Shown piece by piece: positions 1-7,892 of a DNA stretch of 64,000 bases (positions within the stretch are counted from its first letter, which is position 1; each line of letters begins with the position of its first letter). The stretch comes from Sorangium cellulosum So ce56. Its GTDB lineage: Bacteria > Myxococcota_A > Polyangia > Polyangiales > Polyangiaceae. The notes below the pieces were generated by a model that was given only the letters and a program-made list of their open reading frames with translations, was not told the DNA's origin and did no database searches. The translations under genes and the position numbers were made by a program. The DNA lies in the NCBI RefSeq assembly GCF_000067165.1, contig NC_010162.1:10962501-11026500 (forward strand). Reading direction: 5' to 3'.

Positions 1-77
1 TCGTGCCTGGAGGACGAACGGCCGGAGGGTCCGTATGCGAGGCTGGACGACTCCGGCCGACCTCAGCAGACTACCGC

Positions 78-977
78 ATGACCGAGAACGTCAAGACGTG
101 GTTCGAGGACGGCTCCTACCCGGCCGACCTCGGGGTGAAGATCGTGGCCGCCGACGACGCGCAATCGCGCCTCTTCCTGCCCTACGAAGAGCGGAATACC
201 ATGTTCGGGCTGGTCCACGGCGGCGCGCTCGCGTCGCTCGTGCCGATCTCCGCGCACGCCATCTCGCGTGATCCCTCTCGCGCGGTCACGAAGCCACTCC
301 GCACCGTCTCGATGCACGTGGGCTACGTGCGCGCGGCGCGCAAGGCGGTGACGGTCGAGACGCGCGCGTTGCGCCGCGTGCGTGAGCTGGGCTTCTTCGA
401 GACGCTCATCACGGACGTGGACGGGAATGCGGTCGCACACGCCTCGTCGACCGTGAGCGAGGCTGGGCCGGACAGCGCGCCGGCGGCATTCCCTCCCCTT
501 ACCGATCTTCCCGAGGGAGAGCGCGCCGGCGTCGCTCCCTCGGACGACGCGGAGGGCGGCGGCGCGGGAGCGATCCGCGCGGCGACGGCGGCCAGTCCAT
601 TCCTGTCGCGAAGGCAGCTGCGCCTCCTGGGCATGCGCCGCGGGGCGGTCGAGATGGCGATGGATGCAGCTGCGACGAACCTCGACGGCAACGGCGCCAC
701 CCACGAAGGGGCCGTCCTGACGCTCATCGATGCCGCAGGCGCCACCTGCCCGTGGACGGTCGTCCCGCCGTCGCCGGGGGCGTCGGGGGCGACGATCGCC
801 CTGAGCGCGCAGGTCCTCGGGCCGTTGCCCCGAGCAGGGCTCGTCGCGCGCGCCGTCGTGCGTGCGCGCGATGCGCGGATCTGCTGGACCGACGTCGCCA
901 TCGTCGACGGCGCCTCCCGGATCACGCACGCCTTCGGAACGGTCGTGTACCGCTTCAGCGAGAAGAGCTGGTCATGA
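78..977 (+). CDS. Double-hotdog acyl-CoA thioesterase family protein (PaaI-like)
   Basis: The product is 299 residues with two hotdog folds in tandem. The first has the family signature GLVHGGALASL, with His47 in the HGG turn; the second has THEGAVLTLIDAAG around His209. Hotdog proteins of this kind hydrolyse acyl-CoA or phenylacetyl-CoA thioesters, usually as cytoplasmic oligomers; a double-hotdog chain supplies two half-sites in one polypeptide. I chose the ATG at 78 over the upstream frame opening because the extra 25 residues are not hotdog-like. The two halves are joined by an Ala/Gly/Glu-rich linker of about 60 residues. The substrate cannot be read from the sequence. The gene ends 186 bases before the convergent glycosylase gene, with a P450 relic in between. 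Confidence 0.75.
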   Translation: MTENVKTWFEDGSYPADLGVKIVAADDAQSRLFLPYEERNTMFGLVHGGALASLVPISAHAISRDPSRAVTKPLRTVSMHVGYVRAARKAVTVETRALRRVRELGFFETLITDVDGNAVAHASSTVSEAGPDSAPAAFPPLTDLPEGERAGVAPSDDAEGGGAGAIRAATAASPFLSRRQLRLLGMRRGAVEMAMDAAATNLDGNGATHEGAVLTLIDAAGATCPWTVVPPSPGASGATIALSAQVLGPLPRAGLVARAVVRARDARICWTDVAIVDGASRITHAFGTVVYRFSEKSWS

Positions 978-1079
978 TCGTTCAGCCGAGCGAGCGCCGA
1001 AGCGCCTCGAGCGGCGCCTCGGGTGCGCGGGACCGCCGCGACCTTGGGCGCCGCCGCATGCGGCTCGGCGCGCCGCGCA

Positions 1080-1152
1080 ACCTGGCGGGGCGCGCCCACC
1101 GGAACGGCATCGATTTCACGTTCACGCCGCTGACCCAGTTCGAGCGGAGCCG
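1080..1152 (-). pseudogene. Relic of a cytochrome P450 3' end
   Basis: These 73 bases match the last 66 bases of the intact P450 gene at 3448-3513 almost base for base, apart from a 6-base in-frame tandem duplication and a few substitutions. On the minus strand the relic reads RSNWVSGVNVKSMPFRWARP, against RSNWVSGVKSMPVRCARP in the intact P450. The TAG stop of the intact gene is TTG here. Nothing P450-like lies upstream of it; the glycosylase gene stops 12 bases away. It is best read as the tail left by a lost or recombined P450 paralogue. Confidence 0.75.
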
Positions 1153-1163
1153 GCGAGCACCAT

Positions 1164-2087
1164 TCAGCTGGCCAGGCGGGATGGCCCGGACCGGTGCGCA
1201 GCCAGCGAGCTCAGCAACAGATGGAAGTACAACATCCCGCGATAGGGACCGAGCGCCTCGACGAGCTCGCCCCCGTGTTCGCCGGCGATGGCGCCGAGGC
1301 CGCGAGCGGCCGCCACGTCTCCGCCCGGAAAGACATCGAGCCGGCGAAAGCCACGAAGCAGGATGACCGAAGCGGTCCAGGGCCCGATGCCCGGAAGCTC
1401 GCGCAGGCGCCGCTCGATTTCACCATTGGCCAGCGCTTCGAGCTCCTCCTCCCGCAGCTCGCCCGCCGCGATCATCCGCGCGCATGTCCGCAGCGCGTCC
1501 GCCTTCGCTCCGCTCAGCCCGAGGGTGCGCAGATCGTGCGGGGTCGAGCTCGCCACGACCTCGGGCGGAGGGAACGGGAACAGCCGCTGCCCCGCGACGT
1601 CGACGGGGCTCGCGAACCGAAGCACGAGGCGTCGCACCGCCGCCATCGCCGCTGCCAGGCTGAGCTGCTGGAAGACCACCGAGTTCACGATCGCCTCCCA
1701 GAGCGAGGCAAAGCGTGGAGGCTTGACCCCGCGGAACCGCGCCGCGAGCGCGGCGAAGGCGGGCAGCCGCTCCGCTCGCGCGTAGAATGGCGCCAGATCG
1801 ATGTCGGTCCCGAGCAGCCGGGTGACCAGGCCGCGCCACATCCTCGGATCGTCGACGTCCCCGAAGACCTCGACCCGGAGCTGCGTCCCGCCTGGCTCCT
1901 CGGTCACCGCCCAGACCACCGGACCGCGCGCGGTGTCGAACGCCCGCAGGTAGCGGCGATCCGCGGACCACGTGTCGACCGGGTTCTCGGGGCGCCTCTG
2001 GAGCGCGGCAACGGTGAGCGCGAGGCGGAAGGGCGCCCTCACCGGAACGGTGATCCTCGTCGTTCGGGCCGCGGTTCGGTGCGACAT
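1164..2087 (-). CDS. DNA-3-methyladenine glycosylase II (AlkA-type HhH-GPD)
   Basis: The product is 307 residues. A helix-hairpin-helix runs from about residue 231 (LPGIGPWTASVILLRG) and is followed by VFPGGDVAAARGL, where Asp257 sits at the position of the catalytic aspartate of HhH-GPD glycosylases. Enzymes of this family excise alkylated purines, leaving an abasic site for base-excision repair. The N-terminal 100 residues fit the AlkA N-terminal domain. I chose the ATG at 2087 because the longer open frame upstream overlaps the DUF488 gene and has low-complexity Arg-rich content. It lies 10 bases downstream of the DUF488 gene on the same strand, so the two are probably co-transcribed. Confidence 0.85.
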   Translation of the reverse strand: MSHRTAARTTRITVPVRAPFRLALTVAALQRRPENPVDTWSADRRYLRAFDTARGPVVWAVTEEPGGTQLRVEVFGDVDDPRMWRGLVTRLLGTDIDLAPFYARAERLPAFAALAARFRGVKPPRFASLWEAIVNSVVFQQLSLAAAMAAVRRLVLRFASPVDVAGQRLFPFPPPEVVASSTPHDLRTLGLSGAKADALRTCARMIAAGELREEELEALANGEIERRLRELPGIGPWTASVILLRGFRRLDVFPGGDVAAARGLGAIAGEHGGELVEALGPYRGMLYFHLLLSSLAAHRSGPSRLAS

Positions 2088-2097
2088 CGTGCCGAGC

Positions 2098-2697
2098 TCA
2101 ATGCGAGCGCACGCGTGGGCCGGTGCGCCGCGCGGGCGACACACGCGCCTTCGTGGCGCCCAGGGCCCGCCCCCTCGACGAGGTAGGGTGTGGCGCCGCG
2201 AGGGCTCGATCTCGCGCCCGCGGGGCGGCCTCTGCAGGGACGCGGGCGGCCGGTGCACGGGGGCGAGCCCTGCGCAACCGCTGCTCGATCCTCTCGCGGA
2301 GGACGACAGCCTGGTTGTGGAGCTCGTCCTTTGCTCCGTACACGAGCGTGAGCGTCCCGCGCTTCGCCTGCGCGACGAGCTCGTCCACGAGCCCCGAGGC
2401 CGGCTGACGGCGGAGCTCCTCGCGATAGCGCGCCGCGAACTCCTCCCACCGGGCAGGGTCGTGACCGAACGAGCGGCGGAGCTCGTCACTCGGCCCGATC
2501 TCCTTCATCCAGGCGTCGATCGCGAGCGTGTCCTTGCGCACGCCTCGCGGCCACAGCCGGTCCACGAGCACACGGTACCCGTCGGCCGCTTCGGGCTGCT
2601 CGTAAGCCCTCTTGAGGAGCACCGCGTCCGCCGTCCCGGCACCGGCGCGCGCAGTCCGCGCCCTCCCCGTCGCCGTTCGTCGCCTCACGCTGGCCAT
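2098..2697 (-). CDS. DUF488 family protein (YeaO-like)
   Basis: The hallmark YRVLVDRLWPRGVRK lies near residues 41-55 and is followed by the conserved DAWMKEIGPSDELR and SFGHDPARWEEFAARYREEL segments; TLTLVYGAKDELHNQAVVL closes the domain. DUF488 proteins are small cytoplasmic proteins of unknown biochemical role. The start at 2697 has a strong purine-rich ribosome site (AAGGGAAGAAGG) just upstream. The last 55 residues are an Arg/Ala/Pro-rich tail not typical of the family and probably disordered. It precedes the AlkA-type gene by 10 bases, which suggests a shared transcript but does not by itself imply a repair role. Confidence 0.85.
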   Translation of the reverse strand: MASVRRRTATGRARTARAGAGTADAVLLKRAYEQPEAADGYRVLVDRLWPRGVRKDTLAIDAWMKEIGPSDELRRSFGHDPARWEEFAARYREELRRQPASGLVDELVAQAKRGTLTLVYGAKDELHNQAVVLRERIEQRLRRARPRAPAARVPAEAAPRARDRALAAPHPTSSRGRALGATKARVSPARRTGPRVRSH

Positions 2698-2882
2698 GCA
2701 CCCTTCTTCCCTTCTCGTTGCAAACCCTGCGAGGCGAGACGCGCTCTGACCACGACGAGCGCAAGAGCCTCCAGGCCCTCGCGCTGCACGACGGTCTCCC
2801 GGCCAATCTACCGGTGATTCGTGGGCTCCGCCTTCCCGGTGCTCATGGCCCGCCTGCTTCGCACATGGGCCTGGACGCCGGC

Positions 2883-3221
2883 CTATCGGGTCGGCGGCTC
2901 CCCCATCGCGGCGATCGCGATGGCCGAGTGCGCGAACGCGCCGCCCGCGCGCATCTCGGCGGCGACCCAGATGGCCTCCATGATCTCCTGCTCACTCGCT
3001 CCGTGTCGAAGCGCGCCCTGGGTGTGGCCGCGGATGCAATACGGGCACTGCGTGACGTGCGCCACGGCGACGGCGATGAGCTGCTTCACCTTCGCCGGCA
3101 GGGCGCCCTCGGCAAACACGCGCTTGCTGAACTCGCGGAAGGCCTCGTCCGGCTCGGGCGCCAGATCGTGCCGTTTCTGCGAGGTCTCCTTCGATTGCAG
3201 CGGGTACACCTGGTCTCCCAT
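2883..3221 (-). CDS. Carboxymuconolactone decarboxylase family (AhpD-like) protein
   Basis: The 112-residue product carries the AhpD-type redox motif CPYC with a following His (Cys59, Cys62, His66) inside the all-helical carboxymuconolactone decarboxylase fold. Members with CxxC and His usually act as alkylhydroperoxidase or disulfide relay proteins rather than as true decarboxylases. Total length equals that of single-domain family members. The start at 3221 is preceded by a clear AGGAGAAG ribosome site. It lies between the P450 gene and the DUF488 gene on the same strand; a link to P450 oxidative chemistry is possible but only inferred. Confidence 0.88.
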   Translation of the reverse strand: MGDQVYPLQSKETSQKRHDLAPEPDEAFREFSKRVFAEGALPAKVKQLIAVAVAHVTQCPYCIRGHTQGALRHGASEQEIMEAIWVAAEMRAGGAFAHSAIAIAAMGEPPTR

Positions 3222-3445
3222 CGGCTTCTCCTCATGGCTGGCCCAGGGGCTCTTTCGATGCGGCGGCCGCGCCGCACAAGCAAGGAAGCCTCTCCCTTCT
3301 GCGTCCGGCGCAACGGGTGCCGGCTACGGCGTTCGGCCGACCGCCCGCCCTGGCATTCCCCGACGCGCCGTTCGCGGAAACGTGCGCGGTCGCCGTCGCT
3401 CGTGCCCATTCCCAGCACGGGATGCCTATTTCTCGCCGCCGCGGG

Positions 3446-4654
3446 CTACCTGGCGGGGCGCGCGCACCGGACCGGCATCGATTTCACGCCGCTCACCCAG
3501 TTCGAGCGGAGCCGCACCGCCGGCCCGGCGAGCTCGAGATCGGGGAGCCTGCGCAGGAGCTCCTCGAAGGCGACCCGCGCTTCCAGGCGCGCGAGCACGA
3601 GGCCCAGGCACACGTGGGGGCCGATGCCGAAGGAGAGGTGCTCGTTGGGCGTCCGGCCGACATCGAATCTGTGAGGATCGCTGAAGACCGTCTCATCGCG
3701 GTTGGCCGAGACGTACCACAGCACCACCTTGTCGCCGGCCGCGATCCGCTGCCCGTGGAGCTCGATGTCCCGCACCGCGGAGCGCCGGAAGTAATAGACC
3801 GGCGGCGTGAAGCGCAGCATCTCCTCGATGGCGGTCGGGAGGAGCGAGGGATCGTCGAGCAGGCGCCGGCGCTGGTCGGGGTGCTCGAGGAGCGCGAGCA
3901 TCCCGTTGGAGATGAGGTTCTTCGTGGTGTCGTGGCCGGCGGTGAGCAGCAGGTTGAAGAAGCCGCCGAACTCCGTATAGGAGAGCTTCTCGCCGTCCAC
4001 CTCGGCGGCCATGAGCAGGCTCAGCATGTCGTCCTTGGGCTCCTTCCGCCGCTGCTCGGCCAGCTGGTGCGCATAGGCGTTCATGTTGTGGAGCACGGCG
4101 TTCAGCTCCTCGGGCGTGACGCCATAGGCGGGATCGCTGGCCCCGAAGAACCGCGTCGTCCAGTCGAGCATCTGCTCCTGATCCTCGCGGGGGACGCCGA
4201 TCACCTCGAGGATCACGGAGAGCGGCAGCTTGCCCGCGATGTCGCTGGCGAAGTCGCACCCGCCGCGCTCGCAGGCGTCGTCGATGAGCCTCGTCACGAG
4301 CTCCCGAACGTGGCTCTCGAGGCGCTGGATGACACGGGGCGTGAACCCCTTGCTGACCAGCGCCCGGAACCGGGCGTGCCGGGGCGGATCCATCATGATC
4401 ATGACATCGGGGTTGTCGCGCATGTCCCCCGGCGGGAGATCCTCGATGAAGAGGCCGCGCCCCGAGCAGAACGCGGCCGGATCGCGCGAGATGCGGGCGA
4501 CGTCGGCGTGCCGCGTGATCGCCCAGAACCCCCTGCCCGCCGGCTCGGGGTGCCAGTGGACGGGCGCCTCCCGGCGGAGGAGCTCGAAGCGATCGTGCGG
4601 CGCGCCCGCGAGGTAGAGGTCGGGATCGAGGATATCGACGGTTTGAGGGGTCAT
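3446..4654 (-). CDS. Cytochrome P450
   Basis: This is a complete bacterial class I P450 of 402 residues. The oxygen-binding I-helix motif AGHDTT is at 239-244, the ExxR pair lies in EEMLR at 277-281, and the haem loop FGIGPHVCLG places the proximal thiolate at Cys349. There is no membrane anchor, so it is soluble and needs a ferredoxin and reductase, neither of which is encoded nearby. HDTT and the general layout resemble P450s acting on terpenoids, fatty acids or polyketides; the substrate is unknown. The ATG at 4654 has AGGAG about 12 bases upstream. A degenerate copy of its 3' end lies at 1080-1152 in the same orientation. Confidence 0.95.
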   Translation of the reverse strand: MTPQTVDILDPDLYLAGAPHDRFELLRREAPVHWHPEPAGRGFWAITRHADVARISRDPAAFCSGRGLFIEDLPPGDMRDNPDVMIMMDPPRHARFRALVSKGFTPRVIQRLESHVRELVTRLIDDACERGGCDFASDIAGKLPLSVILEVIGVPREDQEQMLDWTTRFFGASDPAYGVTPEELNAVLHNMNAYAHQLAEQRRKEPKDDMLSLLMAAEVDGEKLSYTEFGGFFNLLLTAGHDTTKNLISNGMLALLEHPDQRRRLLDDPSLLPTAIEEMLRFTPPVYYFRRSAVRDIELHGQRIAAGDKVVLWYVSANRDETVFSDPHRFDVGRTPNEHLSFGIGPHVCLGLVLARLEARVAFEELLRRLPDLELAGPAVRLRSNWVSGVKSMPVRCARPAR

Positions 4655-7131
4655 CTGGGGAGGATCTCCTCAGGGGCTTCGTGAGCGCAACCGCCTGCGA
4701 TGCATTCTGAGCAGCGCGATGAGCGCGAGCGCCGCGGGCCATGGCCAGGGGGCTCGTCACCGCCAGCGAAGCGGCACCCGCAGCCGCCCGTCGTGTCGCT
4801 GCTGGCGGGCGGGTCGCCGTTCGGGCTGGCGCCCGTGGTGCTGCCCGCCGTGGCGGTGCCGGTCCCCGCGCCGCCAGCGCCGCTGCCTGTCGCGCCGCCT
4901 TCGCCGGTGGTGCTGCCGCCGCTCGTGACTGCGCCGCTGGCCGCCGTGGCGGTGCCGGTCCCCGCGCCGCCGGCGCCGCTGGCCGTCGCGCCGCCTTCGC
5001 CCGTGCCCGTGGTGCTGCCCCCGCTCGCGCCCGTGCCGCTGGCCGCCGAGGCGCCGCCGGTCCCTGCGCCGCCACCGCCACTGCCCGTCGCGCCGCCCTC
5101 ACCCGTGGTGCTTGCGCCGCTCGTGACGGCGCCGCTGGTCGCCGTGGCGCCGCCGGTCCCCGCGCCGCCAGCGCCGCTGCCCGTCGCGCCGCCCTCACCC
5201 GTGGTGCTTCCGCCACCGGTACCGCCGCCTTCGCCCGTGCTGCTGCGTGGGCAGCCCAGGACCGACACGTCGTCGATCGCGAGGCCGGCAAGCTGGACGC
5301 TCGCGTCGCTGTCGAGGTGGAACACCACCTCCACGCGCTTTCCGGCGTATCCGCTGATGTCGGCGTAGTGCGTGCCCCATCCCGCGCTCTCCTGAAGCAC
5401 CAGGTTGGAGCTACCGACGGTCGTGGTCATCGATGCGTCAAGGAACTCCCAGAGGCGCCTGGCGTTCGCACCCCCGACCTCTCGGATCTCCACCCACCCG
5501 TGATCCGAGGACGCGTTGTCGAGCTGGTACTTCATCGCCCAGCGGAGCTGGATGGGCGCCTGCACCCCGGACAGGTCGATCGGCGGGGAGACGAGGTCCT
5601 GATTCGAGCTCGCGTTGTACACGCCCGAGAGGTTCGTCTTCCAGCATTGCGTCCCGCCGTTGCACGTCGCGATCGGCGCGGCGCTCGGCGTGCCGAGCGC
5701 CCACGCGTCGGCTGTGCCTGCGTGCGTGAAGCCCTGCGCGCCGCCCTCGAAGTCCGCCGACAGCAGGGCGGCCGGGGCGTCGCCGCTCGAGCACGAGAGC
5801 GCGGGGATCGGCGCGTCGCAGATCGTGAGGCTCCACGCGGACAACACGCCGAGGTTGTTCGAGTTGTCCGTGTCGTCCCGGAGCGTGAGCGTCCACCGGC
5901 CCCCGCCGTTCTCCCCGTCGAACCAGTGCAAGCGGTAGTCGAGCTCCGGCTGCACCATCATGCCGTTCAGCAGGGTGAAGTGTCCGGCCGGGAACGCAGC
6001 CTCGTCGTCGAGCGTGATATCGAGGTTCGGGTAGGTCCTGCTGCCGATATCGGTGAATAGAGCGTTGGTGTTGCCGGCCGGCGAGACGAGGTACACGTCC
6101 ACATCGGGGGGCATGGGATGGCTGAGCCGGACGCTCACGTTCAGATCACCGATACGGGGCGCGCCCGGGACGTCGATGAACGACGTCGTGGGCGCGCCGA
6201 AGAGGATCTCCCTGGGCACGTTCGCGCTGTCGTACGTGGTGCACCCCACGCTCGGCGCCGCCGGATGCACGCTGACGCTGAGCCCGTAATCCCCCGCCGT
6301 CACCGAGCCGGTCACGGTCACCCGGTAGGTGCCCGCTGCCTTCACCGTCGCGAAGATAGCGTCCGAGTACGGTGTCTCGACAGGCCCGGATTGATTGTCC
6401 ACCTGGATGTCGAACCCGGACCCGAAGGGACCGATCGCGAGCGCGGCGGCAAACTGCGTGAGGTCGCGCGTCGGGTCCTGATCGAGGCTCGCGAAGAGGG
6501 TATCGCCGGCGTTGAGGGAGAGCGAGTAGCTGTCGACATCGCTCGCGTTGGTGTGCGTGCCAGCGATCCAGCCGGTCGCGGGGAGCGCCTGCGGCGTCGT
6601 GTCGTTCGGCTCGACCTCCGCCGTGGGCGCGCCGCTCTGCACCTTGAGGTGGAGGTCGTAGGGGCGCACCTGGACGGTCGCGGAGGGCACGCGCACGCGC
6701 GCGTAATAGGTTCCCGCGGTCGCGAGGGGCGTGCCCGCGATGCTCGGCGACAAGCCCCCGAACGACCCGTTGAAGACGTCGGTCTCCAGCACGGTCGTGC
6801 CATCCTGATCGAGGATGTCGAGGTCGGCGTCCTGCGATGCGGTGGAAGACGCTGTCATCACGGCGGCGTAGACACGGCTCCCGGCGGGCGCCTGGAACGA
6901 GAAGAGATCCGTGTCGCCGTCCGGAACGAGGCTGGCGCGCACGACCGTGTCGCTGGAGAGGGCGTTCGCCTGCAACGCCGTCCCGTTGGGCTCCGCCTCC
7001 GAGGCGAGCTCCTGTCCGACGGCCAGTTGTGCCCTGCCAAGGCCGTCGCCTTCGCTCGCGCCGCAGCCGGCGAGGATCAACGCCACCGCGCCCTGCGCGA
7101 CGGACCAGCTGATGACATCCCTGCTTCTCAC
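4651..7131 (-). CDS. Multidomain surface lipoprotein (PPC-PPC-P-domain-MAM-like) with out-of-frame MYXO-CTERM tail
   Basis: The product is 826 residues as read. It opens with a lipoprotein signal ending LILAGC (Cys23). Two pre-peptidase C-terminal beta domains follow (EAEPNGT and EVEPNDT mark their starts), then a proprotein convertase P-domain (about 290-440) and a MAM/jelly-roll-like domain (about 455-625). A Gly/Thr/Ser/Ala repeat linker leads to GGCGCR. In the annotated frame the tail after GGCGCR is not membrane-like. One base further on, the same DNA reads PWPWPAALALIALLRMHRRR and stops at 4670, a textbook MYXO-CTERM hydrophobic segment plus Arg cluster. A one-base loss in the G5 run at 4748-4752 (minus-strand C run) would explain this. 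No protease domain is present, so it is an adhesin or scaffold rather than an enzyme. Confidence 0.85.
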   Translation of the reverse strand: MRSRDVISWSVAQGAVALILAGCGASEGDGLGRAQLAVGQELASEAEPNGTALQANALSSDTVVRASLVPDGDTDLFSFQAPAGSRVYAAVMTASSTASQDADLDILDQDGTTVLETDVFNGSFGGLSPSIAGTPLATAGTYYARVRVPSATVQVRPYDLHLKVQSGAPTAEVEPNDTTPQALPATGWIAGTHTNASDVDSYSLSLNAGDTLFASLDQDPTRDLTQFAAALAIGPFGSGFDIQVDNQSGPVETPYSDAIFATVKAAGTYRVTVTGSVTAGDYGLSVSVHPAAPSVGCTTYDSANVPREILFGAPTTSFIDVPGAPRIGDLNVSVRLSHPMPPDVDVYLVSPAGNTNALFTDIGSRTYPNLDITLDDEAAFPAGHFTLLNGMMVQPELDYRLHWFDGENGGGRWTLTLRDDTDNSNNLGVLSAWSLTICDAPIPALSCSSGDAPAALLSADFEGGAQGFTHAGTADAWALGTPSAAPIATCNGGTQCWKTNLSGVYNASSNQDLVSPPIDLSGVQAPIQLRWAMKYQLDNASSDHGWVEIREVGGANARRLWEFLDASMTTTVGSSNLVLQESAGWGTHYADISGYAGKRVEVVFHLDSDASVQLAGLAIDDVSVLGCPRSSTGEGGGTGGGSTTGEGGATGSGAGGAGTGGATATSGAVTSGASTTGEGGATGSGGGGAGTGGASAASGTGASGGSTTGTGEGGATASGAGGAGTGTATAASGAVTSGGSTTGEGGATGSGAGGAGTGTATAGSTTGASPNGDPPASSDTTGGCGCRFAGGDEPPGHGPRRSRSSRCSECIAGGCAHEAPEEILPR
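4847..5240 (-). repeat. Tandem repeats coding the Gly/Thr/Ser linker
   Basis: Four head-to-tail copies of a 96-102 base unit start near 4847, 4943, 5045 and 5141. On the coding minus strand they encode GEGGATGSGAGGAGTGG-type linker. Unit lengths are multiples of three, so copy-number change keeps the frame. Such linkers in myxobacterial surface proteins hold domains away from the membrane. Confidence 0.85.
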
Positions 7132-7391
7132 GTCGTTTCCCTTCCGTTCAGCTGCCCCACAGCGCCCAGGCGCCGTGATGGGGCAACATCATAGCTGGCG
7201 CCTCGGCACCGTGGGTGCCGACCTCTGAAGCGGGACGCCTGAGGTACGTCGCTGTGCGCCCCGCAGGCTGTCGAGTGAAGGCGGCTTCTTCGATACATGG
7301 ATAAGCGTTTGATATAGCGTCGCGTTTCCAGGGATAGCGGGATGACGAGATCGGGCAGGTTTGCGCGGGTTTCGAAAAGGTCGAGGCCGAC
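7132..7391. other. Upstream region of the lipoprotein gene; nothing further identified
   Basis: This stretch should hold the promoter and leader of the minus-strand lipoprotein gene. I see no convincing gene, hairpin or repeat in it. Minus-strand frames that cross it have out-of-phase composition and stop inside the next intergenic region. Confidence 0.4.
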
Positions 7392-7715
7392 GTGAACACG
7401 CCGACCGCGGGCGCTAACCCCGCGATCTCTGGTTGGCCGGACGCTTCCGTAACGCTGCCGGTGGTGCCCTCGGCGGCCGCGCATGAGACAGCGTCGGCGA
7501 TCCCTCCCCGACCCGACGCAGCCCTGGCCATGCCTCCGAGGAGCAGCCCACGCCAGGTGCTCGTCGCGACCATCACCGCTGCCCATGCAGCGGGCGACCT
7601 CGCGACCGCGCAGATCGTCGCTGGCCCCCTCACGAAGCGCCTCAACGTCCCGGAGCAGGCGCTACACGTCGCGCCAGTGGTCGACCTCGCCAGCGTGTGC
7701 CACGCCCGCTCGTAG
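7392..7715 (+). CDS. Small hypothetical protein
   Basis: The frame encodes 107 residues from a GTG. The first half is Pro/Ala-rich. The second half (VLVATITAAHAAGDLATAQI then ALHVAPVVDLASVCHARS) is helical and looks like a real small domain; I have a weak impression that such short Ala-rich proteins accompany other myxobacterial genes, but I cannot name a family. There is no clear ribosome site. The opposite strand is also open across this region (7148-7840), so the strand assignment is tentative. It marks the edge between normal GC-rich sequence and the AT-richer island. Confidence 0.35.
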   Translation: MNTPTAGANPAISGWPDASVTLPVVPSAAAHETASAIPPRPDAALAMPPRSSPRQVLVATITAAHAAGDLATAQIVAGPLTKRLNVPEQALHVAPVVDLASVCHARS

Positions 7716-7892
7716 CCATGTCTGAATGCCATCCCGTGGCCGTCCTCTCCGCCGCCGGCCCCGACCATTATCGAGACCGCGGCACCGGACCCCGCAGGCT
7801 GCCGCATGCCGCGTTCTCGTGATCGCCCATCCGAGAGCAAGGCGCGTACTCATTAGGAGTTCTGAATGCTGTGACTACCCACTCTACCGAGT

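Noticed and set aside
7148..7840. 230-residue minus-strand protein
   Set aside because: Composition is Ala/Gly/Ser/Thr-rich without domain or ribosome site and it conflicts with the slightly better plus-strand frame.
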